A stretch of DNA of 42,414 nucleotides from Mesorhizobium silamurunense (GCF_014843825.1 NZ_JHQR01000154.1:1-42414), one strand, 5' to 3'; positions 8,658 through 18,625 are shown, counted from the first letter of the stretch. The notes: generated by a model not told the origin, from the letters alone. Numbers and translations: made by a program.

Positions 8658-10160
8658 TTACTCGGCAGCCATCGCTCGCCCACGGCTCGGGCTTGTTTTC
8701 CAGGGGGCCTGGTATAGGCCCCAGACCGGGTTGTTGATGGCAAGGTCCACGTCGCGGGCGAAGATGGCAAAACCGTCATAGCCGTGATACGGTCCTGAAT
8801 AATCCCAGGAGTGCATCTGACGGAACGGTATGCCCATCTTCTGCACCGGGTATTTTTCCTTGATGCCCGAGCCGACGAGATTAGGGCGAACCCCCTCGAT
8901 GAACTTCTCCAACTCGTAACCGGTCACGTCATCATAGATCAGCGTGCCATTCTTCACGTAATGGCCCGTGCGCTGATAGTCGTCGTTGTGAGCAAACTCA
9001 TAGCCAGTGCCGACGATCACCATGCCGAGGTCCTCGTAGGCGGTGATGACGTGACGGGGGCGCAGGCCACCGACATAGAGCATCACGGTATTTCCTTCGA
9101 GGCGCGGCCGGTACTTGGCAATGACTGCATCGACGAGCGGTCTGTACTTGGTGATGACCTTCTCAGTCTTCTCCTGGATTTCGGGCCCAAAATGCTTGGC
9201 TATCTTGCGCAGAGAGGCTTCGATCTGGGAGGGGCCGAAGAAATTGTACTCCATCCAGGCGACGCCATACTTTTCCTCCATGTGCCGGCAGATGTAGTTC
9301 ATCGACCTGTAGCAATGGATGAGATTGAGCTTGGCCTTCGGCGCGCGCTCTATCTCGGCGAGTGTCGCGTCGCCCGACCAGTTGCCGACCACGCGCAGCC
9401 CTATCTCCTCGAGCAGGATCCGCGAGGCCCAGGCGTCGCCGCCAATATTGTAGTCACCGATCACGTTGACGTCGTACGGGCCGGCCTCGAACTCCACGTC
9501 CTTCTTCTCGAAGACCCAGTCGCGGATCGAGTCGTTGGCGATGTGATGGCCGAGTGATTGCGAGACGCCGCGGAAACCCTCGCAGCGCACCGGCACGATC
9601 GTCTTTTCGTGCTCCTTGGCCTTCTTACGGGAAACTGCTTCGGTGTCGTCGCCAATCAGGCCGATCGGGCATTCGGATTGCACGGTGATGCCATTGTTCA
9701 GCGGAAACAGTTCCTCAATCTCGTCGATGATCTGTTCCAGCTTCTTGTCGCCGCCGAAAACAATGTCCTTCTCCTGGAAATCGGAGGTGCACTGCATTGT
9801 CCCGAACGTGTCGATGCCCGTCGTGCCGACGTAGTAGTTGCGGCGCTGCGACCAGGAATATTGTCCGCAGCCGACCGGGCCGTGCGAGATATGGACCATA
9901 TCCTTGACCGGACCCCACACCACGCCCTTTGAGCCGGCATAGGCGCAGCCGCGAATCGTCATCACGCCCGGAATGGACTTGATGTTGGATTTGACATCGC
10001 ATTCGGAAAGGACATCGCCTTCCTCGCTAGCCTCGTCCCCGCTCTTTGCGACGCTGAGGTGCTTTTTGCGGCGCTTCGCCGCCTTGTCGGGATATTGCGA
10101 CAGCACCTCCTCGATAAGCTTCGCATGGAGAGCGCCGTCATTCTCGTAATCCAGGCTCAT
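8658..10160 (-). CDS. nifD: nitrogenase MoFe protein alpha chain NifD
   Basis: 500 residues. NifD carries FeMo-co and half of the P-cluster. P-cluster cysteine regions are seen in [30 protein letters not shown] and [12 protein letters not shown]. The FeMo-co ligand regions are [11 protein letters not shown] (cysteine) and [17 protein letters not shown] (histidine). The ATG at 10160 is preceded by AAGGGG and gives the standard N-terminus MSLDYENDG; the 28 codons upstream in frame are not part of the family. It lies 98 bp after nifH. Confidence 0.98.
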   Translation of the reverse strand: MSLDYENDGALHAKLIEEVLSQYPDKAAKRRKKHLSVAKSGDEASEEGDVLSECDVKSNIKSIPGVMTIRGCAYAGSKGVVWGPVKDMVHISHGPVGCGQYSWSQRRNYYVGTTGIDTFGTMQCTSDFQEKDIVFGGDKKLEQIIDEIEELFPLNNGITVQSECPIGLIGDDTEAVSRKKAKEHEKTIVPVRCEGFRGVSQSLGHHIANDSIRDWVFEKKDVEFEAGPYDVNVIGDYNIGGDAWASRILLEEIGLRVVGNWSGDATLAEIERAPKAKLNLIHCYRSMNYICRHMEEKYGVAWMEYNFFGPSQIEASLRKIAKHFGPEIQEKTEKVITKYRPLVDAVIAKYRPRLEGNTVMLYVGGLRPRHVITAYEDLGMVIVGTGYEFAHNDDYQRTGHYVKNGTLIYDDVTGYELEKFIEGVRPNLVGSGIKEKYPVQKMGIPFRQMHSWDYSGPYHGYDGFAIFARDVDLAINNPVWGLYQAPWKTSPSRGRAMAAE

Positions 10161-10185
10161 GGGACCCCTTTCAAGCTTCAGGTGA

Positions 10186-10203
10186 CGCCTCACCGACGAG
10201 GCG
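10186..10203. other. stem-loop in the nifH-nifD gap
   Basis: Inverted repeat CGCCTC-accgac-GAGGCG between nifH and nifD. Hairpins here can protect the nifH message and raise its level over nifDK, an established theme in nif operons. That role is inferred. Confidence 0.45.
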
Positions 10204-10258
10204 CCATTCTTTGAAAGGCGGGCCAGGTCAAGGCCGCGCCTCATGTCGTCAGCGCTGG

Positions 10259-11185
<927 letters not shown>

Positions 11186-11239
11186 CTACCGCGACATGAA
11201 TGCCGGTCGGCAGCTCTCGCCGCCTCGCACCAAAGGGTT

Positions 11240-11254
11240 TCAAGACTCGTGCCA
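11240..11254 (-). promoter_or_regulatory. nifH sigma-54 promoter
   Basis: Minus-strand TGGCACGAGTCTTGA. The -24 box is exact, while the -12 box ends GA instead of the usual GC. It lies about 90 bp upstream of the nifH start and 100 bp downstream of a NifA site. The imperfect -12 dinucleotide is notable for what should be a very strong promoter. Confidence 0.75.
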
Positions 11255-11354
11255 ACTTAGCCGATCGGGTCGTAGAAAAATTTCGTGGTTTCTTTTCAGC
11301 TATTTAGGTTGAGGCCAAACAAGGTGCAAACAAGTGATTGTCGGAATAAGCCCG

Positions 11355-11370
11355 TGTAGAGGACGCGACA
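11355..11370. promoter_or_regulatory. NifA upstream activator site of nifH
   Basis: TGT-AGAGGACGCG-ACA, an exact TGT-N10-ACA, about 100 bp upstream of the -24 element of the nifH promoter. No second site was found nearby. Confidence 0.8.
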
Positions 11371-11382
11371 AAGGCGACAGAA

Positions 11383-12286
11383 GGTGTCGGATGACGCTGC
11401 TCGAGACCGCTACAGGTTGAGCTCGGCGTCCGGAGCAGTTTTGGGCAACGAGTTAAGGCTACTTTCGTCGAGAGACCTGCTGCAGAGACTTCGGTCCATG
11501 CGTAGCTGTGTATCGCTCCAGGCTGCTATTGATCCGCGCGGTTCGGCGGCCGCAATATGGATACACAAGGCCATCGCCTTCGGGCCACAAGCACAACCCT
11601 GTTGGCCTGTGGGAGAGTTTGGCCAATCGAAAGCTCGGGTGAAAATCAGCGAGCGGTGGTGCAGAGGACGGGCAAATCACGGCTTCGGTTGCGATTCCGA
11701 CTCCATGAAGTTATTTGCACCGGCGCTGAATCCTGCAACGCGGAAGGCGAAGCAGTCGGGCTCCGTTTTCGCCGCCGGCTTTTTCGAGTGTATCGGAAGT
11801 ACTTCGGCATCGACTTGGGATAGGGCGCGGAGCTCGACATGCGGGTAAAGTGCCGGCGTGTTGTTCTACTGGCACGACCACGGTGGCGCCCAAATGGCGT
11901 TGGGCAAACTATCTTGTCATCGCCTCTGCCAGCTTAACGCGTTCGCTTTAAGGTGAGAGGCCGTTTGCGACTTGAAGCCATGGGTCGGCGTCAACTGGGC
12001 ATCAAGAAGGCTGAACAAGTCACGACACCCCGCAGTGACCACCAAAACGCGCCGGTCAGTTGATGCGGTCGATGGCAAGGACCGAGGGCGATCAGCGACA
12101 GCGCCAATACCATGCGGTTGGTGGCTATCGAGGTCAACGCAAAATAGCCCGCCGGAAATCCTGCACACTGCAAACTCTTGTGAGCCAACGTCCCCTCCCT
12201 GCACCGTCACCCGGCTCGAAATGCCCAAGATACGGCTGGTCAATTGTCGCGGCGATTGGCCACTGGCTGCCGCAGTAGTCTGATGG
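11383..12286. other. about 0.9 kb without a recognisable gene
   Basis: Short open frames exist on both strands (for example 11384-11848 plus and 11917-12390 minus), but none shows domain-like sequence or a recognisable homologue, and they lack convincing ribosome sites. Probably decayed or intergenic accessory DNA between the nif operon and the defence-type genes. Confidence 0.5.
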
Positions 12287-13495
12287 TTATGCGGTGGGCA
12301 TCCCGCCATGGACGAGACATCCCGACGCATCCAGCTTCGTCGCGATACTATACCCCTGCCATGTGAACCAGGCCCCGGCGAGCGCAACAAGGGATATCAC
12401 GATCAGCACGGCGCGATGCCAGCGGATTCGTCCCTCGATGGCATCGAAAGCGCCGGTGAACATATCGCGGATTTCACTGAAATCCGAATTGAGCTTGGTA
12501 CGCTGGTCCTTGATTTCGCGGCCGATGGCACCGAGCGTCAGCCACTGATTCCCGCACGAGGCGATCAGGAGGGCAACGAAAAGCCAGGCTCCGCCAAGAA
12601 TGGCTATGTTCGCAATGGCCTCGGGACCGCAGGTGCTCGTAGCTTTCATCTGTGTTGCCACGACGACGGCGGAGACGGGTAGACCCAACAACTGACCCTG
12701 AATGTCGGTGAAGGTCTTGTGGACCCTGTTGACATAATCGGCTTGGCTCTTCTCGATCTCGCCGCGGATCTTCGAGTACGAAAAACTCGACGCAAAAAGT
12801 TTGTATCCTTCGTCGACGCGCTTCTTAAGCTCATCCGCATTCTGCAGCAGATAGACGAAGCGCCCCGCCGCTGATTGGCCAGCGACGAGAGCTGTGACCG
12901 CTTCGCCGAGAATGCTGAGCCTCTGATCTCGGTGGATATCGCCTTCCAGTCTCGCCGCCAGCGCCTCGATCTGTTCGGCGTCGACGAGCCGAAAGTCGCT
13001 CGCGTCGTAGCGGACCGGGACCTCTACGCGGCCATCCCCAAAATAGACTAGCTTCGCATGTTGGACGTCGGTGAAGAGCGCGGCCCCACTGAGAGTGGCG
13101 ACAAACTTCAGGATCGCCCTGTATTTGGCGAGCGCCTCTGAAGCCGGTACGAGGCCCGAATGTGAGCGGTCGGACTTTATGAAGAAGGTGGATGGCTCCT
13201 CCACTCGACGTTCCGGGGCTCTGAGCAGTCCGCCCCACGTCTCGGCGAGCAAGCCGAGACTATACTTTGGGTAGCCGATGCGAGCAGGGATGACGCTGTC
13301 CAGCTTGACCTTATCGGGGGAGATCAAAGGCGTGATATCGGCCGCTTCCGCTGCCTTCTCCGAGGTTTCAATGAGCCCAAGCGTCTCCAAGATGCTTTGG
13401 TTGGCAACGGTGATGCGCCCGTTGTCGCCGTCGTCCCAAGCGGAGTTGAGATAGACTTCCAGCAAATCCGGCCAGGCGATCGTCGCCTTAGCCAC
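12287..13495 (-). CDS. membrane-anchored protein, partner of the NdpA-like gene
   Basis: 402 residues, family not recognised. The N-terminal 260 residues are soluble and include a helical, probably coiled segment (ELKKRVDEGYKLFASSF to KSQADYVNRVHK). Hydrophobic segments follow at about 268-282, 292-315 and 361-379, so the C-terminus sits in the membrane with a short loop of charged residues between (REIKDQRTKLNSDFSEI). The start is a GTG at 13495 that overlaps the end of the NdpA-like gene by 8 bp, so the two are translated together. Coupling of a nucleoid-type protein to a membrane protein recalls two-gene defence or conflict modules, where one part senses and the other acts at the membrane. 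That is inference; no effector motif is visible. Confidence 0.75.
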   Translation of the reverse strand: MAKATIAWPDLLEVYLNSAWDDGDNGRITVANQSILETLGLIETSEKAAEAADITPLISPDKVKLDSVIPARIGYPKYSLGLLAETWGGLLRAPERRVEEPSTFFIKSDRSHSGLVPASEALAKYRAILKFVATLSGAALFTDVQHAKLVYFGDGRVEVPVRYDASDFRLVDAEQIEALAARLEGDIHRDQRLSILGEAVTALVAGQSAAGRFVYLLQNADELKKRVDEGYKLFASSFSYSKIRGEIEKSQADYVNRVHKTFTDIQGQLLGLPVSAVVVATQMKATSTCGPEAIANIAILGGAWLFVALLIASCGNQWLTLGAIGREIKDQRTKLNSDFSEIRDMFTGAFDAIEGRIRWHRAVLIVISLVALAGAWFTWQGYSIATKLDASGCLVHGGMPTA

Positions 13496-14495
13496 CTTCG
13501 ATCTCCTCGGTCAGCTCCTGCCGGATGTGGTCTGGCACCTCCAGCAGGGTAATGCTGTTTTCGACGGGATCGAAGCGCACCTTGCCCTCGTGCAGTGCTT
13601 TGCGCTCAAACTCAACCGCCCAGTTGGGAGTCTTCACCTTGAACTCGATCAGCCCTCTGAGAGCGCGACGGTCCGCGACGAAGCCGTCATTGAGGCCGCG
13701 ATCAGGGTCCGCGAGTAATTCGATCAGCGCTTCAGGGTCGTCTGGGTGAAGTTCGTTTGCGAGGGTAGCGAAGTTGATCGGCTTATCGGCCTTGGCATCG
13801 CGTGTGCAGATGTTCATGGCGCGAGCCATGAAGTCGGCCCGTTCGGCAGGCTCCATCGGCTGGGTGTCGGCGAAGTGCTTCAGCGCCTGGACCATGTGAG
13901 TGGTCTCGACCCTGGCCAGCACCGTGGTCTCGCAGCCCAAGAACGCCTTGAAGTACTCTGAAACGGCCCCTTTTCCCTTGAGGAAGCTGAGGTAGCGCTC
14001 CTCGTTCGCCGCCCAGCCTTTGAGGTTGACGCGGCCGGCGAAGCGATATCCGTCTACGTCGAGATGCTTCACGTCTTCTAGGTCGGCGTTTTCCGTGAGC
14101 GCGGCACTGATCTTGTCATTGACGATCGCCACCAAGACGTACTGAATTTCGTCACGGTTGAAATGCGCGAAAAAGACGTGCCCGCCCTCGGAAGCCGGAC
14201 GCCCACCGGCTTCTTTGGCGAGCGTGTCCATAAGCGCCAACGTCGTCTCTTCGAAAGTTGACTTCCCGTCGATGTATTCTCCAAGTCGGAGCGATGTAGG
14301 GAAATTAGCGGTATCCATCGAGAAACGGCCGTAGGCCTTTGATGGCCGCCTCGCATACAGCCGATGCAGGTCGTCGATCAGTCGCTTAGCTGTGTTCCCC
14401 ACAGCGAGCGCCCCGTTGCCGGCGTGGACTTGATAAGCCCCAGCATCGCTCTTCTCTAGGTGATGGATTGCTACTGAAACAATGTTGTCTGCCAA
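13488..14495 (-). CDS. nucleoid-associated protein, NdpA/YejK family
   Basis: 335 residues, same size as E. coli YejK (PF04245, 37-kDa nucleoid-associated protein). Matching landmarks in order are IHHLEK near the N-terminus, SKAYGRFS, a central GGHVFFAHFNRDEIQYVLVA block, LDVDGYRFAGRVNLKGW, RYLSFLKGK and the C-terminal FVADRRALRGLIEF. These proteins bind the nucleoid in enterobacteria; their molecular role is unclear. Start is TTG at 14495 with a strong AAGGGGAG site. It forms a two-gene unit with the downstream membrane protein, which chromosomal yejK lacks, so a specialised accessory role, possibly defence, is inferred. Confidence 0.82.
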   Translation of the reverse strand: MADNIVSVAIHHLEKSDAGAYQVHAGNGALAVGNTAKRLIDDLHRLYARRPSKAYGRFSMDTANFPTSLRLGEYIDGKSTFEETTLALMDTLAKEAGGRPASEGGHVFFAHFNRDEIQYVLVAIVNDKISAALTENADLEDVKHLDVDGYRFAGRVNLKGWAANEERYLSFLKGKGAVSEYFKAFLGCETTVLARVETTHMVQALKHFADTQPMEPAERADFMARAMNICTRDAKADKPINFATLANELHPDDPEALIELLADPDRGLNDGFVADRRALRGLIEFKVKTPNWAVEFERKALHEGKVRFDPVENSITLLEVPDHIRQELTEEIEGG

Positions 14496-14706
14496 CTCGC
14501 TCCCCTTTTGGTCGATTCTTTTTTAATAAAACCAAAAATAATCGTCGATCGCTACGGAAAGTTTTACCGCACCGCTCTGGTGTAGCGCGAATTTCCCCGA
14601 TCTATGGCATTTATTGGTCGGTATCGCTTTAGGGATGTTCACGAACAGGACACAGGCTCGACCGTATGATTCGGCGCTGCCAAGACGAACGAAAGGGACG
14701 CCAAGG

Positions 14707-15036
14707 TCAGCTGACGGCGCAGGGGAAATCCTGCGTATCTGCCTGCGATGTCAGCTCATGGAGATCGGCACCGGTGATCTCAACGTCCGACATGCTGAAG
14801 GGTTTCGGGCGCCGTTGATCGGGGGGGCCCATGCCGTTCTCATGTTGGGACAGCTGGAAGCGTCGGATGTCCTCGGTCGTCGCGGTGTCGGGAGCGCGAC
14901 CAAGGAACGCGGCGAAGCGCCGGACATGACGAACGTAGTCCTGCTGCGTATGCGGTCCCAGACCCCGCATCAGCATGTCTTGCTGCATGCGCTGGCGAAG
15001 CGGTGTGATCGGAGCATCGGTCGACAGGGTGGCCAT
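14707..15036 (-). pseudogene. N-terminal fragment of a tyrosine recombinase/integrase
   Basis: The first 70 residues (PLRQRMQQDMLMRGLGPHTQQDYVRHV, then FAAFLGRAPDTATTEDIRRFQLSQ) match the SAM-like core-binding domain of IS-associated XerC-type integrases. The family sequence is lost at a run of seven G (14821-14827): the other frame there gives PPING, the expected continuation, so a one-base slip is likely. The catalytic domain with the Arg-His-Arg-Tyr residues is absent. A remnant of a mobile element between the NdpA pair and the ubiquitin-like operon. Confidence 0.7.
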
Positions 15037-15238
15037 GGCAAGTTCCTCTCGTTGAAGGGAACTCCATGATCGGATCGCGGTCTCTACCCGCTCAAGGCCT
15101 ATGAATACCGCGCCCTCTCAGAATCAGGCGACCCTCCCGCGAAGCGGGTTCTGCATGCGGCGCAAAGCCGGCGTTCCAAACAATCGCTACTCTTATCGAT
15201 TGCAGGCACCGCTCCGGTCCCACCTCCCCAATCCCGGG

Positions 15239-15670
15239 TCACAACTTCGCCGAAGATAGCTGAGATGTGTCCTGCGTGTCGAGTTGGCCCTGCTCGTCAG
15301 GCAGGCACCAACGGATTCGACCACCAGTTACCCAGAAATGTGAGCGGCATCCCTCAGCCAACCAGACCGAGGGCGTTAGGGTGGGGTGGTTCCCATCATC
15401 AAGCTGCAGTCTCCAACGCGGTCGCACTTCATCAAGAAGCATCAGCTCTATGCGCCGCTTACAACCGCACGGGCATAACATGCCGGCTGCCCATAACTGG
15501 TCACCTTCTCGCGCGACCGTAATATCGAACTCCGGTAGCTCCGTCGGCAACTCATCGGATTCGTAGAAAACCACTTTGCGAGCCGCGGGTTCTAGGGCGG
15601 GTTTCTCAGCGGCCGGTCGAAAGGGCCTGACGAACCACGACTTAATTCGCTGCCAAAGCTGACTAAACAT
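15239..15670 (-). CDS. DUF6527 protein of the ubiquitin-like operon
   Basis: 143 residues. A probable zinc-binding domain: CPCGC at residues 66-70, Cys108, His111 and Cys122, with the family-like HPTLTPSVW and CRSHFWVTGGRIRWC. The N-terminus is short, basic and hydrophobic (LWQRIKSWFVRPF). DUF6527 proteins are repeatedly found beside bacterial multi-ubiquitin, E1 and E2 genes. Their role is not known; a substrate adaptor or E3-like zinc module is a guess. The start codon overlaps the stop of the JAB-E1 gene (TAATG). Confidence 0.8.
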   Translation of the reverse strand: MFSQLWQRIKSWFVRPFRPAAEKPALEPAARKVVFYESDELPTELPEFDITVAREGDQLWAAGMLCPCGCKRRIELMLLDEVRPRWRLQLDDGNHPTLTPSVWLAEGCRSHFWVTGGRIRWCLPDEQGQLDTQDTSQLSSAKL

Positions 15671-17055
15671 TATTCCCCCAAGAGTGGCAGACCTAAAAGC
15701 GGGACTGTCAACCCTCTGCCTGCGACACCAAATTCATCGACTGGAAAACTATCTTCTGAGAATCTTTCTTCCTCTCCATCTGCCAGCGCGAACAATGTGC
15801 GTGCTGCCGAGCGGTTGGAATCGTGCCTGAAAGGAAACATCCTGGCGACAAACTCGAGCATGGCGCAGCTGGCCGCGCGCATGTTCAAGGGTAGAACCGA
15901 CGGGGCCTCCTCTAGGGTCCCCTTGATGTAGCCTTCCTTCAATTCCTGAGCATAGGCCTCAGGGTCGGACCGCGCCAAGTATTCGGCTCTTAGCAACGCT
16001 GATGTAAAGACCTGCCTCGATGCCAGCGTTGAGCCAAATGGCTGCACATAGTCAATGCGGCCCATAACTTCGGCTATCGCCGGATTGCCGTCCCGCAGCC
16101 TCCGCGTCGGGATGGTTACGCCCATGTCGATCAAAGGGATCACAAAGGCCTGGGCAATCAGATCGGCTATCTGGCGTCCCTCGGCCGAGTCGACACAGGA
16201 AAACAGGATATCGCACTGCGCCGCGGCAAGGACGGCCTCGCGCGTCATGATCGAGGCTGGAACGAGTTGCAGCTGGATTTCATCTCTGTATTGTCCGATT
16301 TCCCTGGAAACGGCGTTGACCTTAAGCTCACTGGTGACCGCGTCCTTCAGGCGAGATCCCAGGATGCGGTTCAAGTTACGGTGCTCAATCCTGTCGAAAT
16401 CAATCAACGTTAAAGCGCCGAAGCCCATTCGAGCTGCCTGTTCGGCGATGATCGAGCCGGTTCCGGAAACACCAATGATTCCCGCCCGAAGCTTAGCCAG
16501 TTGCTCGGTCATGGCCGAGCCGAATGCCATGACCGGCGGGCCTTCTTGCTGGTTATCCCTCCAGTGGACAATGTCATCTCCCACAACGGTGACGTCAGCG
16601 ACCGGCGCTGACCTCATGGTCGGATCATACAGCCTCGCGCGTATCCGGCCGCTGGCGACCATGATGGCTGAGCCGTGGCCGGCTGCCGGCGCCTCGCCGG
16701 ACCACCCTCCAAACAGGCTTCCAATCGCCCACCGATCGCTCTCGTCATCGACCACCGAAAATTCGAGAAAGCCTCCGGGATGTGAATGGATCAGGATTAA
16801 GGTACAGCCCTCGTCTTCGGCCCGATCCATTGCCGCAGAAAGTCGTGCACCTGGCCAGGTGATGAAGTCGGGTCTGCGAATTGAGCATTCCTCATTTGGA
16901 ATCAACAGCACATCAAACACGATAAGCTTGGCACGCTGTGGCGAGAGATCGCGACAAAACAGAATGGCAGCAGCCTCGTTCCTATCTCCCAACAGATGCT
17001 TCTTCAGCAGCTGATGGTGGGTTCCAGATAGGGAAAGGCTGTACGAACTGCTCAC
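15670..17055 (-). CDS. JAB deubiquitinase-E1 (ThiF-type) fusion protein
   Basis: 461 residues combining two enzymes. Residues 1-150 are a JAB/MPN metalloprotease: Glu27 and the JAMM motif H90-S-H92-x7-S100-x2-D103 are complete, so it should be an active zinc isopeptidase that trims ubiquitin-like tails. Residues 185-460 are a ThiF/E1 adenylyltransferase: nucleotide loop GVSGTGS (195-201), then DFDRIEHRNLNR (219-230) with the arginine finger, and SCVDSAEGR further on. E1 activates the C-terminal glycine of a ubiquitin-like protein. Start GTG overlaps the upstream gene by 4 bp (GTGA). Known bacterial relatives (Bil, Bub and CBASS Cap2-Cap3 systems) act against phages. Confidence 0.88.
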   Translation of the reverse strand: MSSSYSLSLSGTHHQLLKKHLLGDRNEAAAILFCRDLSPQRAKLIVFDVLLIPNEECSIRRPDFITWPGARLSAAMDRAEDEGCTLILIHSHPGGFLEFSVVDDESDRWAIGSLFGGWSGEAPAAGHGSAIMVASGRIRARLYDPTMRSAPVADVTVVGDDIVHWRDNQQEGPPVMAFGSAMTEQLAKLRAGIIGVSGTGSIIAEQAARMGFGALTLIDFDRIEHRNLNRILGSRLKDAVTSELKVNAVSREIGQYRDEIQLQLVPASIMTREAVLAAAQCDILFSCVDSAEGRQIADLIAQAFVIPLIDMGVTIPTRRLRDGNPAIAEVMGRIDYVQPFGSTLASRQVFTSALLRAEYLARSDPEAYAQELKEGYIKGTLEEAPSVLPLNMRAASCAMLEFVARMFPFRHDSNRSAARTLFALADGEEERFSEDSFPVDEFGVAGRGLTVPLLGLPLLGE

Positions 17056-18158
17056 GGTTCAACCTCACGATGCAACGATGCGTCGACAAGCGTCAGATGC
17101 GTAAGCACGCTGTCTCGCATGGGTCGCCACGGGGCCGTTGCGCCCCTATGGCGAGACCACCGCTGAAAGGGCATCCCTCGAATGTCTTGAACGACCTGCG
17201 TCTGCTCAATGGACCGGCCGCTAGTCAAGCTGAGCGCCGGAAAGCAGTAGAACATGTCAAGCTCGGCCGACGGATAGCTGCTTGGAATCTCAACCGCGAC
17301 TGTCACCGTGCCGACATTGAACCCAACCGGAAGCGCATAGTCTTTCAGCAAAAGCCACCGTCTTGAGCCGTCGACGATCGTTTCATAGGCAAGCTGGCGC
17401 TTGGCGAGGCCCTCTTCATCTGATTTGAGGAGCTGAAATTCGCGTTTGCCACCCTCCGCAGTAAGCTCGCCATTGTTTACGTCCCGCGGAGTGAGCCGCA
17501 GTTTCTCGATGCCAGGTTCGCGCAAATCGATCGGATCGTCTGCCGAGACGTTACGGCGCCCGCTAGCCGTCTTCAGCACGATGATCCAATTTTGCTCGGG
17601 ATCGAACCCCGCCTCCTGCATCGCACGGCGCACGGTGATTTCAGGCTCCGCGAATTCGACCAAGACGCCCTGTACATTGATTTTCCAGGTTCGTCTGCTG
17701 GCATAGACCTGTTCGACGCCGACGTCGGCGAGCGAGAGATCCGAACCAGGCTCCAGCACTTCGTCAGAAACGTCTTTCCTCCTGACATAGAGCATCGAAG
17801 ATGCGTCGATATTCCCGAGCCTGCGCAGGATCGCTTCAGCAATTTTGCCCCGCGGCCATACGAGTGAATGGTCCTCGAGCTTGAACCGGAAAAGACGATC
17901 CGACTTCGAAACGATGAAGCGCGCAGGCACCGGCCCGGAAATGCGGGCCATTTCGTCCGGCCGGACTTCTTCGATATCGCCGGAAGCCAACCACTGCAGC
18001 ACAACATAGTCACTGCGGGGTGAGACGTTACAGAGCGCGAGAATCTGCTCGCCAGTCGGGGTGGCATCGGTGATGCTAATGGGACGAAAATTCAAGTCAA
18101 TATCCGCTACTTCGATGAACGTAAGGTTTTTGGGCAACTGATTTGGCTCTTCAGACAT
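17052..18158 (-). CDS. multi-ubiquitin-E2 (UBC-like) fusion protein
   Basis: 368 residues. The first 230 appear to be three beta-grasp ubiquitin-like repeats: about 13-86, 87-156 (FRFKLEDHSLVWPRGKIAEAIL) and 157-226 (WKINVQGVLVEFAEPEITVRRAM). A linker with Gly236-Gly237 follows, then an E2/UBC-like domain of the Prok-E2_E type: RRWLLLKDYALPVGFN, IPSSYPSAELDMFYCFP, FQRWSRHR and HLTLVDASLH. Cys305 is the only cysteine in that domain and so the candidate active site. First gene of a three-gene operon with the JAB-E1 and DUF6527 genes; AAGGAG ribosome site; divergent from an XRE regulator. Confidence 0.82.
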   Translation of the reverse strand: MSEEPNQLPKNLTFIEVADIDLNFRPISITDATPTGEQILALCNVSPRSDYVVLQWLASGDIEEVRPDEMARISGPVPARFIVSKSDRLFRFKLEDHSLVWPRGKIAEAILRRLGNIDASSMLYVRRKDVSDEVLEPGSDLSLADVGVEQVYASRRTWKINVQGVLVEFAEPEITVRRAMQEAGFDPEQNWIIVLKTASGRRNVSADDPIDLREPGIEKLRLTPRDVNNGELTAEGGKREFQLLKSDEEGLAKRQLAYETIVDGSRRWLLLKDYALPVGFNVGTVTVAVEIPSSYPSAELDMFYCFPALSLTSGRSIEQTQVVQDIRGMPFQRWSRHRGATAPWRPMRDSVLTHLTLVDASLHREVEP

Positions 18159-18184
18159 TTAAGTCTCCTTGCAAGTCGAGTTTC

Positions 18185-18248
18185 CAATTGCAGAAGTGAA
18201 ATTATTGTCCTATGTAGAGTGAGAATCCATCAATTGCAAGAGTGAAAT
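18185..18248. promoter_or_regulatory. repeated operator-like boxes between the two divergent units
   Basis: Two copies of an 18-base box, CAATTGCA(G/A)(A/G)AGTGAAAT, at 18185-18202 and 18231-18248, 46 bp apart, with a weaker AGAGTGAGAAT copy between. The second copy ends four bases before the XRE start codon and overlaps its ribosome site. The arrangement suggests autorepression by the XRE protein and shared control of the ubiquitin-like operon that diverges from here. Confidence 0.6.
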
Positions 18249-18251
18249 CGA

Positions 18252-18608
18252 ATGCCGAAATCGGAATTCAGGGCTGATGAGTTTCATGCTGCCTTGGGGC
18301 GCGTACGAGCGGCCAAACGTCTGAACTGGAAACAGGTGGCCGAGCAGTCCGGAGTCAGCGCTTCGACGCTGACAAGAATTGCTCAGGGCAAGCGGCCTGA
18401 TGTTGATAGCCTTGCCGCGCTGGTGAGTTGGTCCGGGCTAAGTGCCGATGCTTTTGTTGCGCGGGCGGAGCAACCACACAAGAAGGCCCAGCCTCTTTCC
18501 GACATTGCTAACGTTCTTTATGCTGACGCAAGCCTCAGCGAGGACGGACGGGCAACAATGATGGATTTGATCACGGCGGCATACCTCCGCCTCAGCAAGA
18601 ACAGTTAG
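18252..18608 (+). CDS. XRE-family HTH regulator
   Basis: 118 residues. A Cro/C1-type helix-turn-helix covers about residues 10-65 (LNWKQVAEQSGVSASTLTRIAQGKRPDVDSLAAL). The C-terminal half (ADASLSEDGRATMMDLITAAYLRL) is helical and may dimerise. ATG at 18252. It leads a rightward unit with the small gene at 18626 and the ADP-ribosyltransferase-like gene at 18802. It probably binds the repeated boxes just upstream, repressing itself and perhaps the divergent ubiquitin-like operon. An antitoxin-like role toward the third gene is inferred. Confidence 0.85.
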   Translation: MPKSEFRADEFHAALGRVRAAKRLNWKQVAEQSGVSASTLTRIAQGKRPDVDSLAALVSWSGLSADAFVARAEQPHKKAQPLSDIANVLYADASLSEDGRATMMDLITAAYLRLSKNS

Positions 18609-18625
18609 CCTTAGGAAGTCAAAGC

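Noticed and set aside
11861..11880. TGGCACGACCACGGT as a plus-strand -24/-12 promoter
   Set aside because: The -12 box is absent (GT in place of GC) and no gene follows on that strand.
16055..17014. A 319-codon plus-strand frame opposite the JAB-E1 gene
   Set aside because: Ser/Arg-rich shadow; the JAMM and E1 motifs fix the minus-strand frame.
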